Below are positions 33,036-41,727 of a stretch of DNA of 64,000 bases, in pieces. Numbering within the stretch: position 1 is the first letter of the stretch; each line of letters starts with the position of its first letter. Location: positions 1-64,000 of the forward strand of contig NZ_JAUSLE010000050.1 of the NCBI RefSeq assembly GCF_030646845.1, in the 5' to 3' direction. The translations under genes and the position numbers were made by a program. The DNA comes from Rhodoferax sp. GTDB taxonomy: Bacteria; Pseudomonadota; Gammaproteobacteria; Burkholderiales; Burkholderiaceae_C. The notes beneath the pieces were generated by a model. It searched no databases. It worked only from the letters and a program-made list of their open reading frames with translations, and was not told the DNA's origin.

Positions 33036-34282
33036 GTATCGAATCGCCGCGCCCGGCCCCCTACCACCTGCGCTTGTTCTTTTTGTCGTGCCTGCTGTCG
33101 TTTGCCGGCGGGCATATGGTGAACTATTCGGTCATCATTTACGCGCAGGAGGTCTTGGGCTCTGACGTCCTGTCGGGCGTGGGTTTTGCCCTGTGCTTTG
33201 GGCCGCCCCTGGTGCTGGGCTGGTATGCCGGTGTGCTGTGCGACCGCATGGCGCCGGGCAGAATCATCCACGCGGCGCAGTGGCTGTTGCTCGCCGCGGC
33301 CAGCACGCTCGCACTGGGGCACTGGTTGGCAGATGGACCCGCATTGCGCACGGTATTTGTTCTGGGTGCGGCCTTTCTCGCGGGCGTGGGCTGGTCGTTC
33401 GTGGCCCCTGCCCGCATGACCGCATTGGCGCAAATTGTGACGCCCCAGCGGCTGCCGCGGGCCGCGTTGGTGTTGAATCTGCTGGTCATGATCGGTTTTG
33501 GGCTGGGGCCGCTGGGTATCTCGGTGCTGCGCACAGCCGGCGGGTGGCCGTTGGTGTTCGCGATGGCCGCCGCACTGTTTGTCGTGTCGTCCCTTCTGCT
33601 GCTGCCGGTGCCGACCATGGCCAGCCACAAGCCACACCGCCCGGTGCGCCAGGAAGTGGCGGAAGGACTGCGGGCCGTGCGTGCCTCGCCACTGCTGTCG
33701 CAACTGCTGCTGGCGGCGATGTTTGGCTACATGATGATGGGCCCGATGCAGGTGATGCTGCCCCGGTTCGCCCGTCAGGTACTGGCCCTGTCCGAACTTC
33801 ACCGTGGTGCTTTTCTGGGCGCGCTGGCCCCGGCCCTGATGGCTGGCGGCGTATTGGCGATGCTGGTGGCCCGGCGCGTGGCCAACGGCCGCGCCATTCT
33901 GTCGGCAACCCTGGCCGCGGGGGTGTGTTTCGGCGCCATCGGCTTGACGCGCAGTCCTCTCGTGGCCACCACCCTCCTGGCGGCTGCCGGCATGGCGGGC
34001 GGCATGGCGATCAGCCTGATCGTGACTGGCATTCAGGGGCAAGTTCAGGTCAGCGTTCGCGGTCGGGTGCTGGCGATGTACACCATCATTTCGCAAGTCG
34101 TGCCTGCGCTGTCGGGCCTGGTGGCCGGCGCGCTGGTCTACGGCCTGGGCGCGGCCCATGCCATCGTGGCAGCGGGTGCGGCCATCGCCGTGCTGGCGCT
34201 GGCCAACATGAGGTGGATGGGCGCATTGCGGGGCTATCAAGGGGTAGCTGCGGCACAATCGCCCCATGAACCTGTTTCTTGA
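33032..34282 (+). CDS. MFS transporter 1
   Basis: A 416-residue major facilitator superfamily permease with 12 predicted spans; the loop 2-3 motif is degenerate (GVLCDRMAPGRII). GTG at 33032 overlaps the stop of the cytochrome gene by four bases, so it is part of the BASS operon. The operon therefore has two different transporters, one perhaps for uptake and one for efflux. Substrate unknown. Its last 17 bases overlap the next gene. Confidence 0.85.
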   Translation: MSIESPRPAPYHLRLFFLSCLLSFAGGHMVNYSVIIYAQEVLGSDVLSGVGFALCFGPPLVLGWYAGVLCDRMAPGRIIHAAQWLLLAAASTLALGHWLADGPALRTVFVLGAAFLAGVGWSFVAPARMTALAQIVTPQRLPRAALVLNLLVMIGFGLGPLGISVLRTAGGWPLVFAMAAALFVVSSLLLLPVPTMASHKPHRPVRQEVAEGLRAVRASPLLSQLLLAAMFGYMMMGPMQVMLPRFARQVLALSELHRGAFLGALAPALMAGGVLAMLVARRVANGRAILSATLAAGVCFGAIGLTRSPLVATTLLAAAGMAGGMAISLIVTGIQGQVQVSVRGRVLAMYTIISQVVPALSGLVAGALVYGLGAAHAIVAAGAAIAVLALANMRWMGALRGYQGVAAAQSPHEPVS

Positions 34283-35165
34283 TTCCTTCTGGCGGGCGCT
34301 GGCGTATTGCGTGCGCCCGCGCGTGATCGCCTTGTCGTTCCTGCCACTGGTGCTGCTGGTGGCGCTGGCGCTGGGATTGGGTTATTTCTATTGGGAAGGC
34401 GCTCTGGACTGGGTGCGCAGCACGCTGGAGGCGTCATCGGTCATCAACAATGTGTGGGCCTGGCTGGAGAGCGTCGGTGCGGGTAGCCTCAAGATGGTCC
34501 TTGCGCCCTTGATTGTGATTTTTGCGGTAACGCCGATTCTGGTGGTTCTGTCGCTGCTGACGGTGGCTGTCTTGATGACGCCGGCCTTGACGCTGCTGGT
34601 GGCCGAGCGGCGTTTTCCCGAACTGGAACGCAAGCGCGGTGGCTCCCTGATGTTCAGCTTGCTGTGGTCCCTGGGGTCGACCGTGCTGGCGCTGATCGCG
34701 ATATTCATTTCAATTCCCCTGTGGCTGGTGCCTCCCCTGATTCTGGTGCTGCCACCGCTGATATGGGGTTGGCTTACCTACCGGGTCATGGCGTTTGACG
34801 CCCTGGCCGAGCATGCCAGCGCGCAGGAGCGGCGCGAGATCTTTCGCCGACATCGGGGGTGGTTGTTGGGCATGGGCGTTTTCTGCGGGTACCTGGGGGC
34901 GGCGCCCAGTCTGATATGGGCCTCCGGTGCCATGCTTGTCGTGATGGCACCCATCCTGGTGCCGCTGGCGATCTGGCTCTATACGCTGATATTTGCACTT
35001 TCGTCGCTGTGGTTTGCCCATTACTGCCTGGCCGCATTGCAGGCTCTGCGGGTCGAGAAAGCCCTGGCAGCAGCGTCCGTTGCGGCCCCTGCGCCTGCGC
35101 TGATCGATTTGGAGGCGCTAACATCGCCGGATGACACACCCTTCGGCTCCAACACCGCCCGTTAG
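34266..35165 (+). CDS. EI24-domain membrane protein (CysZ-like)
   Basis: A 299-residue integral membrane protein of the EI24/CysZ family. It starts LDSFWRALAYCVRPRVIALSFLP (in parts), with five or so hydrophobic stretches and the motif AFDALAEHASAQER typical of the betaproteobacterial group. CysZ proteins conduct sulfate; function in this subgroup is not established. It overlaps the MFS gene upstream by 17 bases and the CinA-like gene downstream by 35 bases. Confidence 0.83.
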   Translation: MNLFLDSFWRALAYCVRPRVIALSFLPLVLLVALALGLGYFYWEGALDWVRSTLEASSVINNVWAWLESVGAGSLKMVLAPLIVIFAVTPILVVLSLLTVAVLMTPALTLLVAERRFPELERKRGGSLMFSLLWSLGSTVLALIAIFISIPLWLVPPLILVLPPLIWGWLTYRVMAFDALAEHASAQERREIFRRHRGWLLGMGVFCGYLGAAPSLIWASGAMLVVMAPILVPLAIWLYTLIFALSSLWFAHYCLAALQALRVEKALAAASVAAPAPALIDLEALTSPDDTPFGSNTAR

Positions 35166-36072
35166 CGCTGCCCCACGTTTCGGCCTGATCATCGTCGGCG
35201 ATGAAATCCTGTCGGGCAAGCGCGCCGACAAGCACATGTCCAAAGTCATCGAATTGCTCAAGGCGCGTGGCCTGCAACTCGACTATGCCGACTACGTGGG
35301 CGACTCGCCCGAGCGCATTACGCCCACGCTGAAACGCGCCTTTGCGTCCGGCGACGTCGTGTTTTCCTGTGGCGGTATTGGCGCCACGCCGGACGACCAT
35401 ACCCGGCAGTGCGCAGCCAGTGCGCTGGGCCGCGATCTGGTGCTGCACCCCGAGGCCGAAGCCCTGATTCGCCAGCGCATGCAGGACCTGGCCTACGAGC
35501 AGGGCACAGTGTATGAGGCCGATCGGCCCGATAACATTCACCGGCTGAACATGGGTGTTTTTCCTGCAGGGGCGGACATCATCCCCAACCCGTTCAACAA
35601 GATTCCCGGTTTTTTCTGCACGGGGGAAGAACGAGTGGATGACGGGCAATTCTCCGCCGGGCCGCCCCAAGGAGAATTAATCCCCTCGGGGGGCAGCGAC
35701 CCACACGAAGTGGGGAAGCGTGGGGGCGTATATTTTGTGCCGGGCTTTCCGGTGATGGCCTGGCCGATGATCGAATGGGTGCTTGACACGCATTACCGGC
35801 ACCTGTTCCAGACATCGGCCTGGATCGAGAAATCCGTGATCGTGTTCGGTGCCATGGAGGCCGCGCTGACGCCGCTGATGGAAGATATTGAGCGCGACTA
35901 CGCGGATGTCAAGGTCTTCAGCCTCCCCAGTGTGGATCACCCGGAATTCGGCCGCCACATTGAGTTGGGCGTCAAGGGTGCGCCCGATCTGGTCGCCCGG
36001 GCGTACCCGGCTCTTTTGGCCGGGCTTAAGATGTTCAATGTCAAACTAGGCCCTGAGTTGGTGCAAAAATAG
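35131..36072 (+). CDS. CinA/MoaB-like molybdopterin-binding protein, carrying an in-frame repeat insertion
   Basis: A 313-residue protein with the N-terminal MoCF fold of competence/damage-inducible CinA: GLIIVGDEILSGKRADKH, VFSCGGIGATPDDHTRQC and NPFNKIPGF. The C-terminal amidase domain of full CinA is absent, usual for this betaproteobacterial group. Between NPFNKIPGFFCTG and VYFVPGFPVMAW an extra stretch of about 30 residues is encoded by a palindrome-rich GC repeat (35659-35727). The frame stays open across it. The 3' end contains an NtrC-type half site used for glnA. Confidence 0.85.
   Translation: MTHPSAPTPPVSAAPRFGLIIVGDEILSGKRADKHMSKVIELLKARGLQLDYADYVGDSPERITPTLKRAFASGDVVFSCGGIGATPDDHTRQCAASALGRDLVLHPEAEALIRQRMQDLAYEQGTVYEADRPDNIHRLNMGVFPAGADIIPNPFNKIPGFFCTGEERVDDGQFSAGPPQGELIPSGGSDPHEVGKRGGVYFVPGFPVMAWPMIEWVLDTHYRHLFQTSAWIEKSVIVFGAMEAALTPLMEDIERDYADVKVFSLPSVDHPEFGRHIELGVKGAPDLVARAYPALLAGLKMFNVKLGPELVQK
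35659..35727 (+). repeat. GC-rich dispersed repeat inserted in frame in the CinA-like gene
   Basis: GGGCCGCCCCAAGG, then CCCCTCGGGGGGCAGCGAC, then GAAGTGGGGAAGCGTGGGGGC. The pattern of CGCCCCAAGG, a CCCC(T)CGGGGGG palindrome and a terminal GTGGGGGC is one I recall as intergenic repeats in Comamonadaceae genomes. Here it is translated. Confidence 0.65.
36049..36065 (+). promoter_or_regulatory. NtrC-like site 0 (right half conserved), within CinA-like gene end
   Basis: GGCCCTGAGTTGGTGCA has the right arm TTGGTGCA of an NtrC site but a poor left arm. It repeats GAGTTGGTGCAAA of site 1, 25 bases away, and ends seven bases before the stop codon. Confidence 0.4.
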
Positions 36073-36073
36073 G

Positions 36074-36090
36074 TGCATTGAGTTGGTGCA
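36074..36090 (+). promoter_or_regulatory. NtrC-binding site 1 upstream of glnA
   Basis: TGCATTGAGTTGGTGCA matches the enteric NtrC site TGCAC-N7-GGTGCA closely, with one mismatch in the left arm. Confidence 0.7.
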
Positions 36091-36099
36091 AAGAAGTGA

Positions 36100-36116
36100 T
36101 GCACTGTTGTGGTGCG
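36100..36116 (+). promoter_or_regulatory. NtrC-binding site 2 upstream of glnA
   Basis: TGCACTGTTGTGGTGCG is nearly identical to the strong glnAp2 site of enteric bacteria and lies 26 bases from site 1, on the same helix face at about -138. Confidence 0.75.
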
Positions 36117-36219
36117 CATTTTTTGTTTGCGCCATGTCATGTTCCCGACGTGGTCGCCTAAACCGGCAGAAACTCAGGGCAAAATACACGGTTAGGCAGA
36201 TTTGACCCGTCGCCGGTAT

Positions 36220-36236
36220 TGGCATAAAAACTGCAT
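36220..36236 (+). promoter_or_regulatory. Sigma-54 promoter of glnA
   Basis: TGGCAT-AAAAA-CTGCAT, with GG and GC exactly 10 bases apart, lies 48 bases upstream of the glnA ATG and about 110 bases downstream of NtrC site 2. Confidence 0.75.
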
Positions 36237-36283
36237 TCACTGATACGTAGCTTTCTCAACAACGATTCAACCAGGAGTATTTG

Positions 36284-37699
36284 ATGGCCAAGACCGTCGC
36301 AGACGTCATGAAAATGGTGAAAGAAAACGAAGTCAAGTTCGTTGACTTCCGCTTTACCGACACCCGTGGCAAGCAGCAGCACACCACCGTGCCCGTTTCC
36401 CATTTCGATGAAGACAAATTCAGTTCTGGCCACGCGTTTGACGGCTCGTCCATCGCTGGCTGGAAGGGCATTGAAGCATCCGACATGCTGCTCATGCCGG
36501 ACCCCAACACGGCCAACATCGACCCGTTCTTCGAAGAAACCACCATCATCATGACTTGCGATGTGGTGGAGCCCAGCGACGGCAAAGCCTACGACCGCGA
36601 CCCGCGTTCCATCGCCAAGCGTGCAGAAGCCTACCTCAAGGCTTCCGGCATGGGTGACACCGCCTTCTTCGGCCCGGAGCCGGAATTCTTCATCTTTGAC
36701 GGTGTGCGCTGGAGTACTGAGCCCCACAACACGTTCTATGAGATCGATGAATACGAAGCACCCTGGAACACAGGTTCCAAGCTCGAAGGCGGCAACCGCG
36801 GCCACCGCCCCACTGTCAAGGGCGGCTACTTCCCGGTGCCTCCTGTGGACAGCACGCAAGACATGCGTGCCGAAATGTCGCTGATTCTCGAATCCGTCGG
36901 TATCCCGGTTGAAGTGTTCCACCACGAAGTGGCCGGCGCCGGTCAGAACGAGATTGGCACCCGCTTCAGCACACTGGTGGAGCGCGCCGACTGGACCATG
37001 CTGCAAAAGTATGTGATCCACAACGTCGCCAACGCCTATGGCAAGACCGCCACCTTCATGCCCAAGCCCTACCATGGCGACAACGGCAGCGGCATGCACG
37101 TGCACCAGTCGGTCTGGAAAGACGGCAAGAACCTGTTTGCCGGTGACGGCTATGCAGGTCTGTCGGACTTCGCGCTGTACTACATTGGCGGCATCATCAA
37201 GCACGCCCGCGCCCTGAACGCCATCACCAACCCCGGCACCAATAGCTACAAGCGTCTGGTGCCCCACTTCGAGGCGCCGGTGAAGCTGGCCTACTCGGCC
37301 AAGAATCGTTCTGCCTCGATTCGCATCCCGTTCGTGTCCAATCCCAAGGGCCGGCGTGTGGAAGCCCGCTTCCCCGATCCATTGATGAACCCCTATCTGG
37401 GCTTTGCCGCCCTGCTGATGGCGGGTCTGGACGGCGTGGAAAACAAGATCCACCCGGGCGACGCTGCCTCTAAGGATCTGTACCATCTGCCACCCGAGGA
37501 AGATGCCAAAGTGCCGACCGTGTGCCACAGCCTGGACCAGGCGCTGGACTGTCTCAATGCGGACCGCAGTTTCCTGACCAAGGGCGGCGTGTTCACCGAC
37601 AGCATGCTCGATGCTTACATCGAACTCAAGATGCAGGAAGTCACCCGCTTCCGCATGTCGGTGCATCCGGTTGAGTACGACATGTACTTTTCGCTGTAA
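36284..37699 (+). CDS. glnA: Glutamine synthetase type I
   Basis: Cytoplasmic GSI-beta enzyme, 471 residues, converting glutamate, ammonia and ATP to glutamine. The beta-grasp start [30 protein letters not shown], the metal and substrate motifs EPEFFIFD and [10 protein letters not shown], and NRSASIRIP are intact. [10 protein letters not shown] carries the Tyr that GlnE adenylylates. ATG at 36284 follows AGGAG. A sigma-54 promoter and NtrC sites control it, and ntrB-ntrC lie downstream, the classical nitrogen-regulation layout. Confidence 0.98.
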   Translation: MAKTVADVMKMVKENEVKFVDFRFTDTRGKQQHTTVPVSHFDEDKFSSGHAFDGSSIAGWKGIEASDMLLMPDPNTANIDPFFEETTIIMTCDVVEPSDGKAYDRDPRSIAKRAEAYLKASGMGDTAFFGPEPEFFIFDGVRWSTEPHNTFYEIDEYEAPWNTGSKLEGGNRGHRPTVKGGYFPVPPVDSTQDMRAEMSLILESVGIPVEVFHHEVAGAGQNEIGTRFSTLVERADWTMLQKYVIHNVANAYGKTATFMPKPYHGDNGSGMHVHQSVWKDGKNLFAGDGYAGLSDFALYYIGGIIKHARALNAITNPGTNSYKRLVPHFEAPVKLAYSAKNRSASIRIPFVSNPKGRRVEARFPDPLMNPYLGFAALLMAGLDGVENKIHPGDAASKDLYHLPPEEDAKVPTVCHSLDQALDCLNADRSFLTKGGVFTDSMLDAYIELKMQEVTRFRMSVHPVEYDMYFSL

Positions 37700-37742
37700 T
37701 CGGACGACTTGCCTTCGCAGCAAGCTGTTACAGTTTGTCGCA

Positions 37743-37772
37743 AAAAAAGGACGGCATAAGCCGTCCTTTTTT
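37743..37772 (+). terminator. Rho-independent terminator after glnA
   Basis: GGACGGC (37749-37755), loop ATAA, GCCGTCC (37760-37766), flanked by A-run and T-run. The A/T symmetry lets it work in both directions, though no minus-strand gene ends here. Confidence 0.93.
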
Positions 37773-37861
37773 GTTGCGGGAACGTTGAAATTTTTTTGGC
37801 GAGCGTGCATTTGACGCATACTGACCAACTTGTCCATGTTTTTTTGACACATGGAAAACGT

Positions 37862-38377
37862 ATGAACCATGCTTTATTGATCCCGTTGCTCGCTGCTGTT
37901 TTCGCAGCGAACAGTTACTCCCAGGAACGCATCTACCGGTGCGGCAATGAGTACACCAACACGGCGCCCAACGCCCAGACGCGCGGTTGCAAGCTCATGG
38001 ACGGCGGCAACGTGACTGTGGTGCAGGGCACCCGTCCGGCGGCGTCTGCACCAGCACGTCCGCCGGCAGCGTCGGCAGCGGCGCCCGGAGGTGGGCAGCG
38101 GGTGGATGCCGGCGACCAGAAGTCACGCGACTCGGATGCCCGCCGGATTCTGGAGACAGAGCTGAAGAAGGCGGAGGCACGCCAGGCTGAGTTGCTCAAG
38201 GAATACAACAACGGCGAACCGGAAAAAATCGGCGGTGAGGCGCGCAATTACCAGAAATACCTGGACCGGATTGCTGAATTGAAGGCCAGCCTGGCACGCA
38301 ATGAAAGCGATATTGCAGGTATACGCCGTGAGTTGGGGCGCATCTCCCCAGCTTCGGCTGCACCTGCGGCAAAATAG
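37862..38377 (+). CDS. Exported DUF4124-family protein with coiled coil
   Basis: A 171-residue protein with a signal peptide ending NSYSQ, then a short DUF4124-like segment (ERIYRCGNEYTNTAPN, Cys-containing), an Ala/Pro-rich linker, and a C-terminal helix from about residue 95 likely to form a coiled coil (RILETELKKAEARQAELLKEY). Function unknown. It lies between glnA and ntrB, a common place for it in Burkholderiales. ATG at 37862 gives the signal peptide; upstream in-frame ATGs do not. It is followed after five bases by ntrB. Confidence 0.78.
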   Translation: MNHALLIPLLAAVFAANSYSQERIYRCGNEYTNTAPNAQTRGCKLMDGGNVTVVQGTRPAASAPARPPAASAAAPGGGQRVDAGDQKSRDSDARRILETELKKAEARQAELLKEYNNGEPEKIGGEARNYQKYLDRIAELKASLARNESDIAGIRRELGRISPASAAPAAK

Positions 38378-38382
38378 ACGGC

Positions 38383-39471
38383 TTGAACAAGTCCGTCCTC
38401 CCAACACCTGCCGCCTCGGCGGCTGTCCGATTTCAGTCTTTTGATCTACTGGCCACGCTGGTGGCGGTGGTGCGTAGCAATGGTGCAGTATTGTTTGCCA
38501 ATGCCGCACTGGAAGATGCATTGGGCATTTCCCGCCGGACGATTGTCGGGTCACACTTTCCCGACAACTTCACCGAGCCGACCCATCTGCAAAATGCATT
38601 GCAGGGAGCTGGTGGCAACGAGTTTGCGGCCCTGCGCTATGACGCCTGGCTCACGCGTTTGAACCGCGATTCGTTGCCTGTGCATGTGATCGTGACGCAG
38701 ACCGAAAAAGCGGATGAAATCATTGTGGAGTTGCTCCCGCTGGAGCAGCAGGCGCGCCAGGATCGGGAAGAGCGCCTGGCAGAGCAGGCCCAGGCCAACA
38801 AGGAACTGATCCGCAATCTGGCTCACGAAATCAAAAACCCGCTCGGGGGTATTCGCGGCGCAGCCCAGTTGCTGGAGATGGAGATGGAATCTCCTGAGCT
38901 AACGGAGTACACGCAGGTCATCATTCATGAGGCGGATCGCCTGCAAACTCTGGTGGATCGGCTGCTGGCGCCGCACCGGCGCCCGCATCTGGTCGGCGAT
39001 GTCAATATTCATGAGGTGTGCGAACGTGTACGCTCGCTGATACTGGCCGAGTTTCCCAAGGGGCTGAAAGTGGTGCGCGACTATGACACCTCGATTCCGG
39101 AGTTCCGTGGCGACCGCGAGCAACTCATTCAGACGGTGTTGAACATTGCGCACAATGCCTGCCAGGCCCTGGCGGAACAAATCGCCGAGGGCGATGCGCG
39201 TCTGACTTTTCGCACCCGAATCGCGCGGCAAACAACTTTTGGCAAACAACGCTACCGGTTGGCACTGGAATTGCATGTCATCGATAACGGGCCTGGCGTA
39301 CCAGACTCGATCAAGGACCGCATTTTCTATCCGCTGGTGTCCGGGCGGGAAGGGGGATCGGGGCTGGGGCTGACATTGGCGCAAACCTTTGTGCAGCAGC
39401 ACCATGGCTTGATCGAGTGTGAGAGCGTGCCAGGCCATACGGACTTCAAGATATTGATTCCGCTCCCTTAA
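38383..39471 (+). CDS. ntrB: Nitrogen regulation sensor histidine kinase NtrB (GlnL)
   Basis: Cytoplasmic 362-residue kinase that phosphorylates or dephosphorylates NtrC according to PII (GlnB) state. PAS domain about residues 20-130, H-box NLAHEIKNPLGGIRGAAQLLE (His phosphorylation site), N-box NIAHNACQAL, and G-boxes DNGPGVPD and GSGLGLTLAQTF. The start is a TTG at 38383, just after the DUF4124 stop; no closer ATG fits. ntrC follows after 25 bases. Confidence 0.95.
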   Translation: MNKSVLPTPAASAAVRFQSFDLLATLVAVVRSNGAVLFANAALEDALGISRRTIVGSHFPDNFTEPTHLQNALQGAGGNEFAALRYDAWLTRLNRDSLPVHVIVTQTEKADEIIVELLPLEQQARQDREERLAEQAQANKELIRNLAHEIKNPLGGIRGAAQLLEMEMESPELTEYTQVIIHEADRLQTLVDRLLAPHRRPHLVGDVNIHEVCERVRSLILAEFPKGLKVVRDYDTSIPEFRGDREQLIQTVLNIAHNACQALAEQIAEGDARLTFRTRIARQTTFGKQRYRLALELHVIDNGPGVPDSIKDRIFYPLVSGREGGSGLGLTLAQTFVQQHHGLIECESVPGHTDFKILIPLP

Positions 39472-39496
39472 CCCTTGACCTGAGGTGACAAAATTT

Positions 39497-41011
39497 ATGA
39501 AGCCGATTTGGATCGTAGATGATGACCAGTCCATCCGCTTCGTACTGGAAAAGGCGTTGTTGCGTGAAAACCTGCCTACCCGAAGTTTCACCAATCCGCG
39601 CGATGTCCTGAACGCACTCAATGCCGCAAACGATGACAACGGGCCCCAGGTCCTCGTCAGTGATATCCGCATGCCAGGCGGCTCCGGCCTGGAACTGCTT
39701 GAAAAGGTCAAGGAAAAATACCCCGGCCTGCCGGTGATCATCATGACCGCCTATTCCGATCTGGACAGCGCGGTATCGGCGTTTCAGGGCGGTGCGTTTG
39801 AATACCTGCCCAAGCCGTTTGACTTGCCCAAGGCCGTGGAACTGATCCGCCGTGCGGTGGAAGAAAGCCAGCGCGAAGAAGTGGCTGAAGAGCGCATGGC
39901 CGAAACACCGGAGATGCTGGGTCAGGCGCCTGCCATGCAGGACGTGTTTCGCGCGATTGGCCGCTTGAGCCAAAGCAATGTCACTGTCATGATCACAGGT
40001 GAGTCCGGCTCGGGCAAAGAACTGGTGGCGCGCGCCTTGCACAAGCACTCAACACGTGCCAACGGCCCCTTTGTGGCAATCAACACCGCGGCCATTCCGA
40101 AGGACTTGCTTGAATCAGAGCTATTTGGTCACGAACGTGGTGCGTTCACGGGCGCGCAGACCATGCGCCGTGGCCGTTTTGAGCAGGCTGATGGGGGTAC
40201 GCTGTTTCTGGACGAGATCGGCGATATGCCGTTTGACCTGCAAACCCGCTTGCTGCGGGTCTTGAGCGACGGCCATTTTTATCGTGTCGGCGGTCACAGC
40301 GCCGTCAAGACGAATGTGCGCGTGATTGCTGCCACACACCAGAATCTGGAACAGCGCGTCAAGGAGGGTGCGTTCCGTGAAGACTTGTTTCACCGGCTCA
40401 ACGTCATTCGACTGCGTTTGCCGGCGCTGCGAGAGCGCAAGGAAGATGTGCCGATGCTGACTCGCCACTTTTTGCAGCAGAGTGCACTGCAACTCGGAGT
40501 GGAGCCCAAGCGGATTTCCGATGCAGCGCTGACATGGCTGGGTAACTTCAGTTTTCCCGGCAACGTCCGCCAGCTTGAAAACATTTGCCACTGGTTGACG
40601 GTGATGGCACCAGCGCAGGTAATCGAGCCCAAGGATTTGCCGCCCGAAGTGGGAGTGATCGCGGGGGATTCGGTCGCGCTTCCCACGCCGGCAACACCGG
40701 CCACGCCAGCCTTGCAGGAATCCTCGCCGGCGTCTGTGGCCGCTATCGTGGCGCAGGCCGATGCACCCACTGCCGCTCCCGTGTCGCCTATCAGTGGCGG
40801 CGGCTGGGAGCTGGGTCTGGAAGCAGACGCCATGGCCCTCCTGGCAACCGACCGGCATGACGTCTGGGACGAATTGACGCGCCGCTTTGAATCCAGGCTG
40901 ATACTCGCCGCCTTGGCCGCCACCCGTGGTCGGCGCATCGAGGCTGCCCAAAAGCTTGGCATTGGTCGCAACACCATCACACGCAAGATCCAGGAACTGG
41001 GGCTTGAGTAA
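39497..41011 (+). CDS. ntrC: Nitrogen regulation response regulator NtrC (GlnG)
   Basis: Sigma-54 activator of 504 residues. Receiver domain: DDD near residue 9-11, phospho-acceptor Asp in [19 protein letters not shown]+ domain: Walker A GESGSGKE, the sigma-54 contact loop GAFTGA, Walker [12 protein letters not shown]. The Fis-like C-terminal helix-turn-helix ends [21 protein letters not shown] long Ala/Pro/Thr linker (about residues 395-440) precedes it. ATG at 39497 has GAGGTG upstream. It is the likely activator of the glnA promoter in this window and possibly of the purine transporter promoter at 17034. Confidence 0.96.
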   Translation: MKPIWIVDDDQSIRFVLEKALLRENLPTRSFTNPRDVLNALNAANDDNGPQVLVSDIRMPGGSGLELLEKVKEKYPGLPVIIMTAYSDLDSAVSAFQGGAFEYLPKPFDLPKAVELIRRAVEESQREEVAEERMAETPEMLGQAPAMQDVFRAIGRLSQSNVTVMITGESGSGKELVARALHKHSTRANGPFVAINTAAIPKDLLESELFGHERGAFTGAQTMRRGRFEQADGGTLFLDEIGDMPFDLQTRLLRVLSDGHFYRVGGHSAVKTNVRVIAATHQNLEQRVKEGAFREDLFHRLNVIRLRLPALRERKEDVPMLTRHFLQQSALQLGVEPKRISDAALTWLGNFSFPGNVRQLENICHWLTVMAPAQVIEPKDLPPEVGVIAGDSVALPTPATPATPALQESSPASVAAIVAQADAPTAAPVSPISGGGWELGLEADAMALLATDRHDVWDELTRRFESRLILAALAATRGRRIEAAQKLGIGRNTITRKIQELGLE

Positions 41012-41053
41012 GTTTTTCGCCACGGCAGATTGAAGACCTCTTAAGGTTCACTT

Positions 41054-41076
41054 AAGATGCATTGAAGATACTCCTA
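41054..41076 (+). promoter_or_regulatory. Possible NsrR-type site upstream of DnrO-like gene
   Basis: AAGATGCAT, five bases, then ATACTCCTA. The left arm is a perfect NsrR half site; the right arm keeps six of nine positions relative to ATACATCTT. Weaker than the site at 22194. Confidence 0.35.
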
Positions 41077-41113
41077 TTGCCATTTCGGCAACTTCACAAC
41101 TCTAGGAGTACTT

Positions 41114-41605
41114 ATGTCTGCTACCAATCGAATCTGGATAATGATCGCTGCCGCCGGCTTGGCGCTGGGGCTCGCTGCAACGGGCGTGGCCGCCGCGGAG
41201 AAAGACGCGCATAAGCACGGCGCCGATTCCGTCAAGCTGACGCTGGACAATGGTAAAAAATGGGCGACCGATGAGGCGCTGCGCAAGGGCATGGGCAATA
41301 TCCGTACGGAAATGCAGGCGTCCCTGCACGAAATCCATGAAGGAAAACTCACTGCCGCCAAATACAACGAACTGGCGAAGAAGGTAGGGACGGAGGTAGG
41401 CGGTATCGTGGCCGAGTGCAAGCTCGAACCGAAGGCCGATGCGCAGCTGCACCTTGTCGTTGCGGAAATGCTTGAGGGGATCGAGGCAATGGAGGGCAAG
41501 TCGGCGAAGGTGAAGCGCCGGACTGGCGCGGTCAAGGTGCTGGCTGCGCTGGACAAGTACGGTGCCCACTTTGATCACCCGAACTGGCAGCCCATCAAGG
41601 AATAA
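41114..41605 (+). CDS. Exported DnrO-like protein of unknown function
   Basis: A 163-residue protein with a signal peptide (cut after TGVAAA), then a His-containing stretch KDAHKHGAD and an all-helical body. Its features LTLDNGKKWATDEALRKGMGNIR, ASLHEIHEGKLTAAKY, ECKLEPKADAQLHLVVAEML and a C-terminal HFDHPNW resemble proteins annotated DnrO in denitrifiers, named from a gene beside dnrN (RIC) in Pseudomonas stutzeri; that link is from memory. Conserved His residues could bind metal; no heme motif. AGGAG lies just upstream of the ATG. Confidence 0.65.
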   Translation: MSATNRIWIMIAAAGLALGLAATGVAAAEKDAHKHGADSVKLTLDNGKKWATDEALRKGMGNIRTEMQASLHEIHEGKLTAAKYNELAKKVGTEVGGIVAECKLEPKADAQLHLVVAEMLEGIEAMEGKSAKVKRRTGAVKVLAALDKYGAHFDHPNWQPIKE

Positions 41606-41629
41606 AGCCGCCTCCAGCCCCATGCAAAT

Positions 41630-41658
41630 CCCATGATGTTGGTAAGGGTAATCATGGG
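41630..41658. other. Inverted repeat downstream of the DnrO-like gene
   Basis: CCCATGAT (41630-41637) and ATCATGGG (41651-41658) are perfect 8-bp arms with 13 bases between. No T-run follows; it may be a weak terminator or RNA-stabilising hairpin. Confidence 0.4.
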
Positions 41659-41727
41659 GTTATGCCATCGCCGATTGGCAGTATTGTCTGCAGTTTGGCG
41701 TTTCATCGCCGCGCCGCTCCCTGCCTG

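Noticed and set aside
36049-36116. Short phased repeats upstream of glnA as a CRISPR-like or iteron array
   Set aside because: Units are 17-bp palindromic NtrC sites before a sigma-54 promoter and glnA; no spacers, cas genes or replication gene.
41662-41727. Upstream ATG adding 22 residues to the MHYT protein
   Set aside because: The extra residues are not hydrophobic and precede the usual MHYT start; possible but less likely than 41728.
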